NCBI RefSeq assembly: GCF_030158815.1
Contig: NZ_BPFZ01000007.1
Coordinates: 1-64,000 of the forward strand
Reading direction: 5' to 3'
Length of the DNA stretch: 64,000 nucleotides
Source: Candidatus Phycosocius spiralis
Lineage (GTDB): Bacteria; Pseudomonadota; Alphaproteobacteria; Caulobacterales; Aquidulcibacteraceae
In this document: piece after piece, positions 45,586 to 54,084 of the stretch
Position numbering within the stretch: position 1 is the first letter of the stretch
How the letters are laid out: every line of letters starts with the position of its first letter
Program-made: the position numbers and the translations under genes
The notes under the pieces: model-generated
Database searches by the model: none
Told to the model about the DNA's origin: nothing
The model's input: only the letters and a program-made list of their open reading frames with translations

Positions 45586-46391
45586 CGGCCGGCCACCTCG
45601 ACTTTGTAACGCTTGCGGAGCGCCGCGTATCGTGCGGCGGCCGCAGTCTGGCGGCGATCATTCTCCCATTCGCGCTGAACCTCGGTGCGGATGACGGCGA
45701 GTGGCGGCGTTTCTGCCGGCACGCGCGCTGACAGGCGAACGAGGTGCTGGCCGTAGCCAGACGCCACCGGGCCCTGCCAGCCCCCGATCGGCATCGTCGC
45801 CAGTTCACTGGCCAGGACGCCGCCAAAGTCGCGGGCGACGCGGTCGAGCGGTTCGCCGTTGATGCGGCGCGGCAGCAGCGTTTCCGCACCCAGCCGGTCC
45901 GCGTCGCCCCCCGCATCCAAGGCGGCCCTCAACGCCGCGGCATCGGCGCCGACGGGCAGCAGGACCTGTTTGAAACTCACCACCGCAGGACGACGGAACC
46001 GGTCGGGGTGCGCCTTCAGATAGGCGGCAAGATCGGCTTCGGTTGGCGCGCTGCTGTCTTCCTCCTCGGCGATCAGTTCGTACTTCTGGCGCACCCGGCG
46101 CTTGATCACGGCGTCGTCACGGTCCAGGCCCATCACCACGCCTTCGCGATACAGGATTTCGTCGCGCACCCGCGCCTCGATGATCGCGTCGCGCTCCTGC
46201 GGCGTCGGCGGGCGGCCCCACCGCTGGCGGAACTGGTCCTGCATGGCCGCCACCTCAGCGGCGCCGACACGGATGATTTCGCCGCTGCCGCCGCCACCGC
46301 CGGGTGTAACGACGCCGTGGAGGGCGAACAGCAGCAGCCCCAGCGCCAAGAAATGCACCAGTGGCTCGCGAAGCAATCCTCGCAACGACAT
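45582..46391 (-). CDS. Parvulin-like peptidyl-prolyl isomerase, membrane-anchored
   Basis: 269 aa. One N-terminal helix (FLALGLLLFALHGVV) anchors a periplasmic protein. The SurA/PpiC-like chaperone part (RPPTPQERDAIIEARVRDEILYREG) is followed by a rotamase-like segment (RPAVVSFKQVLLPVG... FGGVLASELATMPIGGWQGPVASGYGQHLVRL). It ends with EWENDRRQTAAAARYAALRKRY. It is sandwiched between DUF3604 (19 bp upstream) and HupE (overlap). A role in folding the exported DUF3604 protein is inference from context. Confidence 0.85.
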   Translation of the reverse strand: MSLRGLLREPLVHFLALGLLLFALHGVVTPGGGGGSGEIIRVGAAEVAAMQDQFRQRWGRPPTPQERDAIIEARVRDEILYREGVVMGLDRDDAVIKRRVRQKYELIAEEEDSSAPTEADLAAYLKAHPDRFRRPAVVSFKQVLLPVGADAAALRAALDAGGDADRLGAETLLPRRINGEPLDRVARDFGGVLASELATMPIGGWQGPVASGYGQHLVRLSARVPAETPPLAVIRTEVQREWENDRRQTAAAARYAALRKRYKVEVAGR

Positions 46392-46410
46392 TGCGTCAGC
46401 CTATCGGGCT

Positions 46411-48294
46411 TCAGGACGGCGTGTACCAGATGGGGGAAGTGAAGGCGCGTTCCTGGTGGATGAGCTGCGCCTCGGCCGGCGCCGGCACCTTGAACCGCAC
46501 CTGGTCGTACGCCGTCCAGCGCGGGGTCGGGATTTCCAGCACGCGGACATAATAGACGGCGCGCTGCTTGGGGTCGAAGCCGGGGTCCCTCCACAGTCCG
46601 ACCAGTTCGGCAGCGCCGATGCTGTTGCTGTAGGTGGCAGTCTTGAGATTGACGGTGTTGCCCACCGCCGGCAGCTTGCCATTCGCGCCGGGCTTGCGGG
46701 CGCCCGCCCATTTGACCTCATAGACCTGTTCATGGGTCTGGCCCCGGGCATCGACCCAGCCCTTGATCACCTGCACCCGGTCGAGATTGGCGCCCTGCGG
46801 GTCCTTCATCGCGGCAACCAGGAAGGTAGGGGCCTTGCCGGCCGGGGCGGGCTTCAGGTCGCCGCCCATCGGCACGCCACGGGTATAGCCGGCCCTGACG
46901 AGATTGCCGAGGTCGGCGGCGGCAAAGTCATAGCCGCCAAAGAAACGTACCGTCATGCGCGGGCCGGTGGTAGCAAAGGTTTCGCGCCGCTGCATCGCGT
47001 CCCACAACGCCTCGCGCGTGTTGGCTTTGGCCCAGACGCCCATGTAGCCGGCGGCGGTCGTATCAAAGCTCAAAAACTGCTTGTTGAAGGGCCGCGTCAT
47101 CCGATCGGCCGACGGCTCGATCGACGCCAGCTTGCCCCAGTAATTATTCTCCTCGGCCGCAGATAGGGCGGTGTGGGTATCGGTGCCGGCATTGGCGCCG
47201 ATCTTGAACGGATTGGCACCCAGCGTGCCCTGCAGCCTGAGGCCGCTCTTCAAGGCCTCCCGCCAATATTCGGTGCGAACCATGCCGGGCTCCTTGAGCA
47301 CGCCGTTCAGATTGCCCCGGTCCCACAGGTCCCAATTTGCGAATTCATCGTTCGGGCTCAGACTGGGGTGGCTTTCCGACTGACCCTTCATCTGGGTCAA
47401 CTCGACCAGCGGCTCCCAACGCTGGCGCGCAGAAGCGTATTCACGCGTCATCGGCGAGCGGTCGAAGCGGGTTTCCTCGAACATCCGCCCGTTCGACAGA
47501 TTGCCGTTGTGGGGGATGGCCAGCGCCTTGCCGCCGGTCTTGGCTTCATAGTCCGCCATCCACTTCCACAACCCTTCCGGATCCTGGGTCTCGAAGGACG
47601 TGAGCGGGAGCACTTGGCCGGCCTTGTCGGCCCCGTCGCGCAGGACGACATTGCGGTGCAGATTGTTCCCGTCATCGGCATTCACCGTCCACTCATAGCC
47701 GATCATTGCGGTGAACTTGCCCGGTTCGTTGTATCGGTCGGCGATCTCGATCGTCCGCTTCCAAGCGGAGACCATCCACTTGGGATCCGTCATGGCCTTT
47801 GGCAGCTGCTGGGCCACCTGCAAGTCCACCGCTTCCAGCATCACTTTGTTGCGCAGGTTCGCGTCCGAACTCTTGAGGGCGGCATTCATTCGCTTCAGGA
47901 ATTCGTCGTTTCCGATCATCTCGGGATTGCCGGAACGGATTTCGCTGATGGTTCCCATCCCGTCGGAATGGTCAGTGATCACCATCCAGTCGAGCGCGCG
48001 GTTCAGCTTCGCCTTCTGCCCGCTGTTGGATGTCACTTCGTCGCCGCGCGCGAAACGGAAGGCATCCTCCGGACCGAGGATCGCGCCGTCGATGCCCGCG
48101 TCCGCCGACCAGCCGGTGTGGACATGGGTGTCGCCGAAATAGGCGCGGTCGGGATAGGCGGTATCCTTGACCTCGCCGCTGCCGGTGACCTGCTTGACTT
48201 GGCCCTCGGCAATGGCCTGAATGGTTCGACCGAAGCTGCCCAGCAGCAAGGTTGAGCCGAGCAACAGCACGGCAACGGCAGATGAAATGCGCAT
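46411..48294 (-). CDS. DUF3604 family exported protein (PHP-like hydrolase)
   Basis: 627 aa from the ATG at 48294, which has GGGAGGGA upstream and starts a good signal peptide (MRISSAVAVLLLGSTLLLG); the frame extends to 48345 without support. Metal-type motifs follow: YFGDTHVHTGWSAD, MVITDHSDGMGT, MIGYEWTV, AIPHNGNLSNG and AGTDTHTALSA, as in PHP/amidohydrolase-like phosphoesterases. Predicted to be a periplasmic metallohydrolase; the reaction is unknown. First gene of a three-gene operon with the isomerase and HupE-like protein. Confidence 0.88.
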   Translation of the reverse strand: MRISSAVAVLLLGSTLLLGSFGRTIQAIAEGQVKQVTGSGEVKDTAYPDRAYFGDTHVHTGWSADAGIDGAILGPEDAFRFARGDEVTSNSGQKAKLNRALDWMVITDHSDGMGTISEIRSGNPEMIGNDEFLKRMNAALKSSDANLRNKVMLEAVDLQVAQQLPKAMTDPKWMVSAWKRTIEIADRYNEPGKFTAMIGYEWTVNADDGNNLHRNVVLRDGADKAGQVLPLTSFETQDPEGLWKWMADYEAKTGGKALAIPHNGNLSNGRMFEETRFDRSPMTREYASARQRWEPLVELTQMKGQSESHPSLSPNDEFANWDLWDRGNLNGVLKEPGMVRTEYWREALKSGLRLQGTLGANPFKIGANAGTDTHTALSAAEENNYWGKLASIEPSADRMTRPFNKQFLSFDTTAAGYMGVWAKANTREALWDAMQRRETFATTGPRMTVRFFGGYDFAAADLGNLVRAGYTRGVPMGGDLKPAPAGKAPTFLVAAMKDPQGANLDRVQVIKGWVDARGQTHEQVYEVKWAGARKPGANGKLPAVGNTVNLKTATYSNSIGAAELVGLWRDPGFDPKQRAVYYVRVLEIPTPRWTAYDQVRFKVPAPAEAQLIHQERAFTSPIWYTPS

Positions 48295-48412
48295 CCTAAT
48301 TCCCTCCCGTTGGACAGGTCTACGCAACTGCAGCGCCGTCGGCATAGCCTTGCAAATAGGCTCGACCCATATGCCTCGCGATGTTCGCCGATGAACGCGA
48401 CAATGGCCTTTG

Positions 48413-48550
48413 GAATGCCCAAGCTCACGCTGGATCGGACCTTGCCTTAAGCTTAGGAGGATAGCAATTGCTATGAAACTGTCAAGATACTGATGCCATG
48501 GGTGTTATCGGCGTGATGATGTCGAAGTCATCAAGAGGGCGCGGTGATGC
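48413..48550. repeat. Direct repeat copy B bracketing the DUF3604 module
   Basis: Counterpart of copy A at 44320: GAATGCCCAA, AAGCTTAG, GGATAGCAA, AACTGT, TGTTATCG, CGTGAT and ATGTCGAAG in order. It lies 119 bp upstream of the DUF3604 start and 26 bp from the IS left end. It may be a shared promoter region or the end repeats of an inserted segment. Confidence 0.75.
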
Positions 48551-48638
48551 TGAACTCGGCAAGGCAACTTGAAATGTGGACTTGTAACGGTTTTGTTCCG
48601 GGTGGTGAGATGTAAATCACCTAATCAGGAGTAGAATC

Positions 48639-48935
48639 ATGACACAGGTATACGGAGAAGAGTTTCGTCGTGAGGCGGTGCGTTTGGCATTGACCAGCGG
48701 TTTGACGCGTGAGCGTGTGGCGGCCGATCTTGGGATTGGCAAGTCGACGCTGGGCAAGTGGATCCAATTAGCAGGGAGACATGATGGCGAGGGCATCAGG
48801 TCAGCACCGGGCAATTTGCCGACAGACTTTGACTTGTTGAAAGAGAACGAACGGCTTCGTCATGAAAACAAGGTTCTGCGCGAGGAGAGGGAGATCTTAA
48901 AAAAGGCCACTGCCTTCTTCGCGAGCCAAAAGTGA
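48639..48935 (+). CDS. IS3-family transposase OrfA
   Basis: 98 aa. EEFRREAVRLALTSGLTRERVAADLGIGKSTLGKWIQ is the helix-turn-helix that binds the IS ends; LLKENERLRHENKVLREEREILKKATAFFA is the leucine zipper. AGGAG lies upstream of the ATG. The AAAAAAG heptamer near the end allows -1 frameshifting into orfB. OrfA alone regulates transposition. Confidence 0.92.
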   Translation: MTQVYGEEFRREAVRLALTSGLTRERVAADLGIGKSTLGKWIQLAGRHDGEGIRSAPGNLPTDFDLLKENERLRHENKVLREEREILKKATAFFASQK

Positions 48936-49792
48936 TGCGATTTGCGTTCATCCAGAAATGGCGTCATATCTGGCGCATTGAAACGATGTGCCGGGTCATG
49001 GACGTCACGGCGCGCGGCTTTCGGGCTTGAGTCAACCGGCCCATGAGCACGCGGGTGCGTGGCGACATGCGGCTGCTAGCCCATATCAAAGACCAATACA
49101 CCCAATCTCTTGGAACCTATGGCCGATCTCGCATGACGGCAGAGCTCAAGGAAATTGGTTTGAAGGTTGGAGAAAGGCGGGTGGGTCGGTTGATGCGTAT
49201 CCATGGTGTCGTCCCGGTTCGGACGCACCGTTACAAAGTCACGACTGACAGCAATCACAAACATGGATATGCCGAAAACCTCTTGGCGTGCGACTTTCAG
49301 GCTGATGGTCCCAATCAGAAATGGGCAGGCGATATCAGTTATATCTGGACAGCTGAAGGCTGGCTCTATCTGGCCGTCGTTCTGGACCTTCATTCACGCC
49401 TCGTAATCGGCTGGGCAGTCAGTGACCGGATGAAAAAAGACCTCGCAATCAGGGCATTCGATATGGCTGCACGGCTGCGTAATCCCCCACCTGGGTGTAT
49501 CTTCCATAGCGACCGCGGCAGTCAATACGCTTCGGGTGATTACCAGAAGCGCCTTGGTGCCTACACAATGAAACCGTCCATGAGCGCAACCGGGAATTGC
49601 TACGACAACTCCGCCGTCGAGACATTCTTCAAGACCATCAAAGCCGAACCGATCTGGCGGTACCGCTGGGCCACACGCAAGCAAGCCCATACAGCCATCT
49701 TTGAATACATCAATGGCTTTTATAATCCGCGCCGCCGACACTCATACTTGGGCGGCATCAGCCCACTGGCTTTCGAAGCAAAAGTGGCCTAA
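48935..49792 (+). pseudogene. IS3-family transposase OrfB (rve/DDE integrase) with in-frame TGA
   Basis: The frame opens at the ATG overlapping the orfA stop (TGATG) and is the -1 frame reached from the A6G site. The TGA at 49028-49030 falls where relatives have a Trp (RAxVNRP), so a TGG to TGA change is likely. After it the frame is open to 49792, and the ATG at 49043 begins a 249-aa product. The catalytic triad is intact: Asp in KWAGDISYIW, Asp in VVLDLHSR and Glu in SAVETFFKTIK. Loss of the N-terminal part should prevent a full OrfAB transposase. Confidence 0.85.
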
Positions 49793-49975
49793 CAAGAGAT
49801 ACCACACCGGAACGAAACCGTTACAAGTCCAGCTCCAGCCAAATGGTTCGCGCAGAGGTGCGGATGCCGGACGCAAGCCGTGTCCGGGTGACGAGACAAA
49901 TACCGGCGAACTGCTCAATGCGCATCGGCGGGCCTTCACTCAGTTTGGATGTTTGCCCGCCGCGGCCGCCACGGT

Positions 49976-51670
49976 CTATTTGCGGCGATAGATCGTATGG
50001 CCTTCCTTGATCGTTTCCTCGACCTTGATCTGGTCGATTGTTTCTGGATCGACCGCGGTCGGATCGGCCGAAAGGATCACGAAATCGGCAAGCTTGCCGA
50101 CCTTCAGCGAGCCTTTCCGGTCTTCCTCGTAATGCTGATAGGCAGGCCAGATCGTCATCGCCTTAAGGCCAGTCATAACGTCGACCCGCTGCGATGCCCC
50201 AAGGATATCGCCGCTGCGCGAACGACGCGTGACCGTGGCATCGAGCACCCGCATTGAGTCTGGGAAGGCAACCGGCGCATCGTGGTGCGTGGTGAAGATC
50301 ATCTTGCGCTCGCGGACCCAGCCGGTGGGAGAGATATTGTCGGCATCGACTGGGCCGATCGTGTGATCACGGTGCCAGTCGCCCCAGTAGAAGGTGTGCA
50401 TCGGGAATAACGAGGGGATCACGCCGAGCCGGTCGAAGGACGCGATCTGGTCCTTGCGCAGGAACTGGCCGTGGATCAGCACCGGCCGGCGGTCACCCTT
50501 GCCGTGGTGCTTTTCGGCCTGCCCGAGCGCGGCGATCAGCAGGTCGCTCGCCGCCTCGCCGTTGGAATGGGTCAGCAGCTGGACATTATTGGCATAGGCC
50601 CAGTCGACCGCATCGAACACCTGTTCGCGGGTGGCGGCCGGATAGCCGACATAGTCAGGCGGATATTCGCCCACGGGGGCGAAATAGGGATGATCGCGCC
50701 AGGCGGTGAAGCCTTGCGGCGAACCGTCGATGGTGAGCTTGCCGCCCCCCACGCGGAAGCGCTTGACGTAATCGGGCGAAGACTTGGCCTTGGCCATGTC
50801 GCGGTCAACCAGCACGTCGATGTAGGCGACCACGTCGATCGGCAACAGGCCCGCGCCCGCCGCTCCTTCGAGCTGAGCGATCGTGCCTGCAGTGGCGCGG
50901 CCTTCCTGAGCGGTGGTGTAGCCGAATCGAGCCCAAAGGTCGGTGCCGGACTTGACGATCCCCAGCACCGCTTCGCCGTCGAACACCGTGAACATCTTGC
51001 CCAGGCTCATGAAATGGGCGGTTTCCTCGAACACCCCGTCAGGTTCGCCATCGCTTCGCTTCCGGATGATGCCGCCTTCAGGGGAGGGCGTTTTGCGGGT
51101 GATGCCGAGCTTGGCGAGCCCGACCGAATTGGTCGCGCCGAAATGCCCGGACTGGTGGATGAGATAGATCGGGATTGTGGTCGAAATCGCGTCGAGATCG
51201 TCGCGGGTCGGGTGGCGAGCCTCGGCGAGACTGGCATTGTCGTAGCCAAAGCCGAGGATGATACCATACCGGTCGACCATCGCCTGGTTGTCCTTGATCC
51301 ACTGGCGGATCACTGTGATCATGGAAGGAATGTCCTTCACATCACCATCGGGGGGAGCGAGCAGATTGGCGCTCATCGCTTGCAAACCGCCGCCGGTGAC
51401 ATGACCGTGGGCGTCGACAAAACCGGGTAGCAACGTTCTCCCTGCGAGGCCGATGACCTCGGTTTTGGGCCCCTTGAATTTCATCACCTCGGCGACGCTA
51501 CCGACCGCGACGATCTTGCCGTCATCCTCGGCGATCGCCTCGGCGCGCATTGCCTCGTCCTCCATGGTGATGATCGGCCCGCCGGTCCAGATCCGGTCGG
51601 CGTTCTGAGCTAGCGCCGTGCTAGCGGAGGATGCCAGCAGTGCCAGTGCGGTCAAACGGAATGCGCGCAT
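49976..51670 (-). CDS. Exported amidohydrolase, YtcJ-like
   Basis: 564 aa with a signal peptide (FRLTALALLASSASTALA), so periplasmic. It belongs to the amidohydrolase superfamily: VIGLAGRTLLPGFVDAHGHVTG gives the first metal His pair, and LLTHSNGEAASDLLI and PVLIHGQFLRKDQI the further His residues; the C-terminal part KVGKLADFVILSADP is typical. YtcJ-like proteins hydrolyse C-N bonds of unknown substrates. AAGGGGA precedes the ATG. GC-rich, part of the island, and downstream of the IS. The porin fragment behind it may once have been a partner. Confidence 0.9.
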   Translation of the reverse strand: MRAFRLTALALLASSASTALAQNADRIWTGGPIITMEDEAMRAEAIAEDDGKIVAVGSVAEVMKFKGPKTEVIGLAGRTLLPGFVDAHGHVTGGGLQAMSANLLAPPDGDVKDIPSMITVIRQWIKDNQAMVDRYGIILGFGYDNASLAEARHPTRDDLDAISTTIPIYLIHQSGHFGATNSVGLAKLGITRKTPSPEGGIIRKRSDGEPDGVFEETAHFMSLGKMFTVFDGEAVLGIVKSGTDLWARFGYTTAQEGRATAGTIAQLEGAAGAGLLPIDVVAYIDVLVDRDMAKAKSSPDYVKRFRVGGGKLTIDGSPQGFTAWRDHPYFAPVGEYPPDYVGYPAATREQVFDAVDWAYANNVQLLTHSNGEAASDLLIAALGQAEKHHGKGDRRPVLIHGQFLRKDQIASFDRLGVIPSLFPMHTFYWGDWHRDHTIGPVDADNISPTGWVRERKMIFTTHHDAPVAFPDSMRVLDATVTRRSRSGDILGASQRVDVMTGLKAMTIWPAYQHYEEDRKGSLKVGKLADFVILSADPTAVDPETIDQIKVEETIKEGHTIYRRK

Positions 51671-51873
51671 GAAATTCCCCTTACCTTTTCAATATAGTCC
51701 ACCGAAAAAGGGCGAGCAAAGGCTAATTGCGTGACCGAACGACAAAACCACTTATTCAGTGTTCGGAGGTCCACAAAGCCCACAAATCATCTTGATCGTT
51801 CCCGAAGGCGCAATATCATTATCATCGCAGAAAATGGTGATCAATGATCAGCAAAAAATCGGTCTCCGTATTG

Positions 51874-52560
51874 CTAGAAATTGAAGACGAGATTGACGTA
51901 CCCTCCGGTCCACGCCGGGACGCCGCCCGGCACTGTGTTCTCGATTCCCTCACCCGGTTCTGAGATCGTGGCTCCAGCCGATAAAAATAGATTGCGAGTG
52001 ATGACTCTATTGTATTCGAGGAAAATGTCGTCTGAGACGTGAGAGGCCGTGACCCCGGCGACAACATTGGGCAGATCGCCGCCGGTCCCGAAATCGACGC
52101 GTTCGGCCTGTCCGAATTGCAACGGACTGCGCAGTTGGTTGGCGTCGATTCTGGTCAAGCGTAGCGTCAACGTGTCCTTGGGCGACGGCTGCACCCGGAA
52201 GGCTACGCCGTGCGCACGCACGTTTGAATTGATGAACACCATCGAGGACTTGGACCCGGTCGACCACGCACTGGGCGAGCCTTCGTAGAACAACGGATCG
52301 AACCGCTCGAGCCCGGGCGTGTCGGGATCGTCGCCCGAGAATGTCTGGAAGCTGTAGGTGATCGAGGGGCGCCACTTGGCTTTTGCGAAGGTATAGCCCA
52401 CCTGCACCCGTCCGGCCCAGGCCGATTGATCGATCCGGTTGTTCCACTGGTAGGTACCGTCAATCGCGAAAAGCCAGTTTTCCAGCGCGCCCTTGAGTTT
52501 GCCGGTGCCCGCATAGAAATTGACCGTGTTGGTGCCGTCACGCATGGCCTTTGCTATGAC
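51874..52560 (-). pseudogene. Outer-membrane porin (alginate-export/beta-barrel type), 3' fragment
   Basis: About 229 residues of alternating beta-strands (WLFAIDGTYQWNNRID, AWAGRVQVGYTFAK, WRPSITYSFQTFSGDDP, HGVAFRVQPSPKDTLTLRLTRID), ending ...GGYVNLVFNF with the C-terminal Phe needed for BAM-dependent insertion. The N-terminal half and signal peptide are missing. The frame runs instead into integrase sequence at about 52560, so this is a truncated gene joined to foreign DNA. The fused frame extends to 52698 but the product would lack a signal peptide. Confidence 0.75.
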
Positions 52561-52870
52561 CAGCCCACCTTTTCCGGCCAAAGCTTTTACCCGTTCACTC
52601 GGGCTCTCAGATAAGTCGACGCCCTTGGTCGCCTCGGTGATGACTTCGCGCGCGGTTGCGCGCTGCTTCAGGAGTCCAAGGCAAACCGTGTTCGCCAATT
52701 GTCATCCAGCGTTGTTGACGGATGACGCGATACTTTACGCAATAGGTCTTCCGGCCACTCGACGAGATCCGAAGCATGAAACCACGCAGCTCAATATCCC
52801 AAATCCGCGTGTCCCCAGTCTCCGGCGGCATCGCTGAATCGACAAATCGCTTATTGATTTTTGCCTTCAA
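52560..52870 (-). pseudogene. Tyrosine-type phage/island integrase, N-terminal stump with frameshift
   Basis: Starts MKAKINKRFVDSAMPPETGD, then IWDIELRGFMLRI and KTYCVKYRVIRQQRWMTIGEHG, the arm-binding domain of P4-like tyrosine integrases (DUF4102). The frame breaks at about 52646 and continues in another frame (REVITEATKGVDLSE). The core-binding and catalytic domains are absent; the sequence joins a porin fragment. It lies about 240 bp from a tRNA-Thr remnant, the normal int-att layout. Confidence 0.85.
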
Positions 52871-53110
52871 AACGTCTTACAAAGTTAACTTCCTATGCCA
52901 TATTTATGCTATCAATCGACCCCATCACGCGACACCATCATCTCAAAAATGGCGAAGTTTGGACCGATTTTCAGCTTTTTTTGCTACCAATTTGCTACCA
53001 AATGGGAAAAATTCAGTAACAAGCTGTCCCATAATATTAGAAGAAAATCTATGTGACACAATATATTATGAAAAATTGTGACAAGCCGTGAAAACGCGAA
53101 AAAACGAGGG

Positions 53111-53162
53111 CCTCACTGTTGGTAATGATGGGGTCGCAAGTTCAATCCTGTTTGCAGCACCA
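53111..53162 (+). other. tRNA-Thr(GGT) 3'-half remnant, probable att site
   Basis: The sequence reads as an anticodon arm with loop TTGGTAA (anticodon GGT), then GGGGTC, then a T-arm with TTCAATC and the end GCAGCACCA, matching the 3' half of tRNA-Thr. Stems carry mismatches and there is no D-arm or 5' acceptor strand, so it is not a functional tRNA. Position next to the integrase stump suggests an attachment-site copy. Confidence 0.6.
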
Positions 53163-53189
53163 GTGTTTTCAATGGCTTATGTCTAAAAG

Positions 53190-53409
53190 ATAATGCGTTC
53201 ATCCCATCCAGTCGCCCCAGAGCTTGATTAGCCCGGTCCAATAAGGCGAACAGGGGCTCCAACTGAAGCGGCGGATTGGGCGGTAAGGGCGGCGGAATAA
53301 AGGCGCGCACCACTTCCCCACCAGCGACCGTTTCACGGTGTTGGCCCAGCCGATTTGAAGGGCTAATATCAAATGATGCGGAGGTTGGACTATTCACACA
53401 CGCGTTCAT
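53190..53409 (-). pseudogene. Fic family protein, N-terminal fragment
   Basis: About 70 residues resemble the Fic_N domain: GGEVVRAFIPPPLPPNPPLQLEPLFALLDRANQALGRLDG. Similarity stops after RLDGMNAL at about 53190, right beside the att-like tRNA remnant; the frame continues to 53113 through that remnant. The catalytic HPFxxGNGR domain is missing. The gene was probably cut by integration or excision at the att site. No good ribosome site. Confidence 0.7.
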
Positions 53410-53555
53410 AGCGAAAGTCGTTATTAAAGGAAAGCAGCTTTTACGTTATTAGGAAAGGCACATTGTAGAGATATCGAAACAACTCAATCCGACACAATGG
53501 AATGTAGATACCAAACATGCGCCACAAAGCCCGTTTGCTAACCATAATCTGGAAA

Positions 53556-53876
53556 TTACTGCCGCCACCAAGGTTTTTTTGGTGCGTTGGCTTTATTGAT
53601 GGTGTCTATGATTGAGATCGCCGCTTCTCGGCGTGCATCGCACAATTCGAGATCGGCACTTTGTTGAACCGAAAAAGCCGCCAGCGCACCAATTGTTAGA
53701 CCATCCGTGCTTGGCCGCTCAGTCCTTGGGCAGGTTTTGATGGTTTCTGGCACCGTTACGCTCAGGCTGGGTGCTGGCGTTGCGCAGGCCGTCAATGCCA
53801 TTACCCCAAGCAGCGGCAACATCAGGGGGTACAAACGCATCAGCCGATGGGAGCGCTTCAATTTCTTTTGTGACAT
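53556..53876 (-). CDS. Rz1-like outer-membrane spanin lipoprotein
   Basis: 106 aa from the ATG at 53876, which has GAGG at good spacing. Basic start (MSQKKLKRSHRLMR), hydrophobic core and lipobox VMALTAC, followed by a Pro- and Thr-rich mature part. It lies out of frame inside and beyond the 3' half of the Rz-like gene (158-bp overlap), the classic Rz/Rz1 arrangement. Expected to span the periplasm with Rz and fuse the membranes at lysis. Confidence 0.7.
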   Translation of the reverse strand: MSQKKLKRSHRLMRLYPLMLPLLGVMALTACATPAPSLSVTVPETIKTCPRTERPSTDGLTIGALAAFSVQQSADLELCDARREAAISIIDTINKANAPKKPWWRQ

Positions 53877-54084
53877 ACTGCACCTCATGCGTAATACGCC
53901 TTTCTGTCTGCGTCACACGGTCTATCGCTTTGGCGGTGGCTTTGCTGACCAAGGCTTCTGCCTGTGCTACCTTGGCAGCTTGTTTGGCTTTTGCGACTTG
54001 GGTTGTAAGAAACGTCATGTAGCCAGAGAGAATACATAAAGCCAAAAGCAAAAAGCCAATGAGATATGCTTTCCAATGGATCAT
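53719..54084 (-). CDS. Rz-like inner-membrane spanin
   Basis: 121 aa from the ATG at 54084, which overlaps the endolysin stop (ATGA). N-terminal helix (IGFLLLALCILSGYMTFL) then a long coiled coil (AKAKQAAKVAQAEALVSKATAKAIDRVTQTERRITHEVQ), the i-spanin architecture. The product is followed out of frame by the Rz1-like lipoprotein gene. No sequence family is certain; the call rests on topology and gene order. Confidence 0.7.
   Translation of the reverse strand: MIHWKAYLIGFLLLALCILSGYMTFLTTQVAKAKQAAKVAQAEALVSKATAKAIDRVTQTERRITHEVQYVTKEIEALPSADAFVPPDVAAAWGNGIDGLRNASTQPERNGARNHQNLPKD

Larger units (their letters stand above)
48577..49831 (+). mobile_element. IS3-family insertion sequence, probably inactive
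   Basis: About 1255 bp bounded by imperfect inverted repeats: TGGACTTGTAACGGTTTTG at the left end and its near-reverse complement at the right (one T/C difference, then a shifted G). orfA and orfB are in the usual order with an A6G slippery site at 48899-48905. No target duplication is visible (ATG before, GCT after). The in-frame stop in orfB suggests the copy is dead. Confidence 0.88.

Noticed and set aside
44452-51430. Several long opposite-strand frames (for example 44452-45507, 46102-47166, 47173-48255, 50471-51430)
   Set aside because: His/Gln/Arg-rich shadows of the GC-rich island genes, whose true frames carry family motifs.
43724-53098. Ten-base match CGTGAAAACG at 43724 and 53089 as island att repeats
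   Set aside because: Short, not within the tRNA-like sequence on the right, and could occur by chance; no longer match was found.
53086-53162. Intact tRNA-Thr gene
   Set aside because: Only the anticodon and T-arm region look like tRNA; stems have mismatches and the D-arm and 5' acceptor strand are missing.
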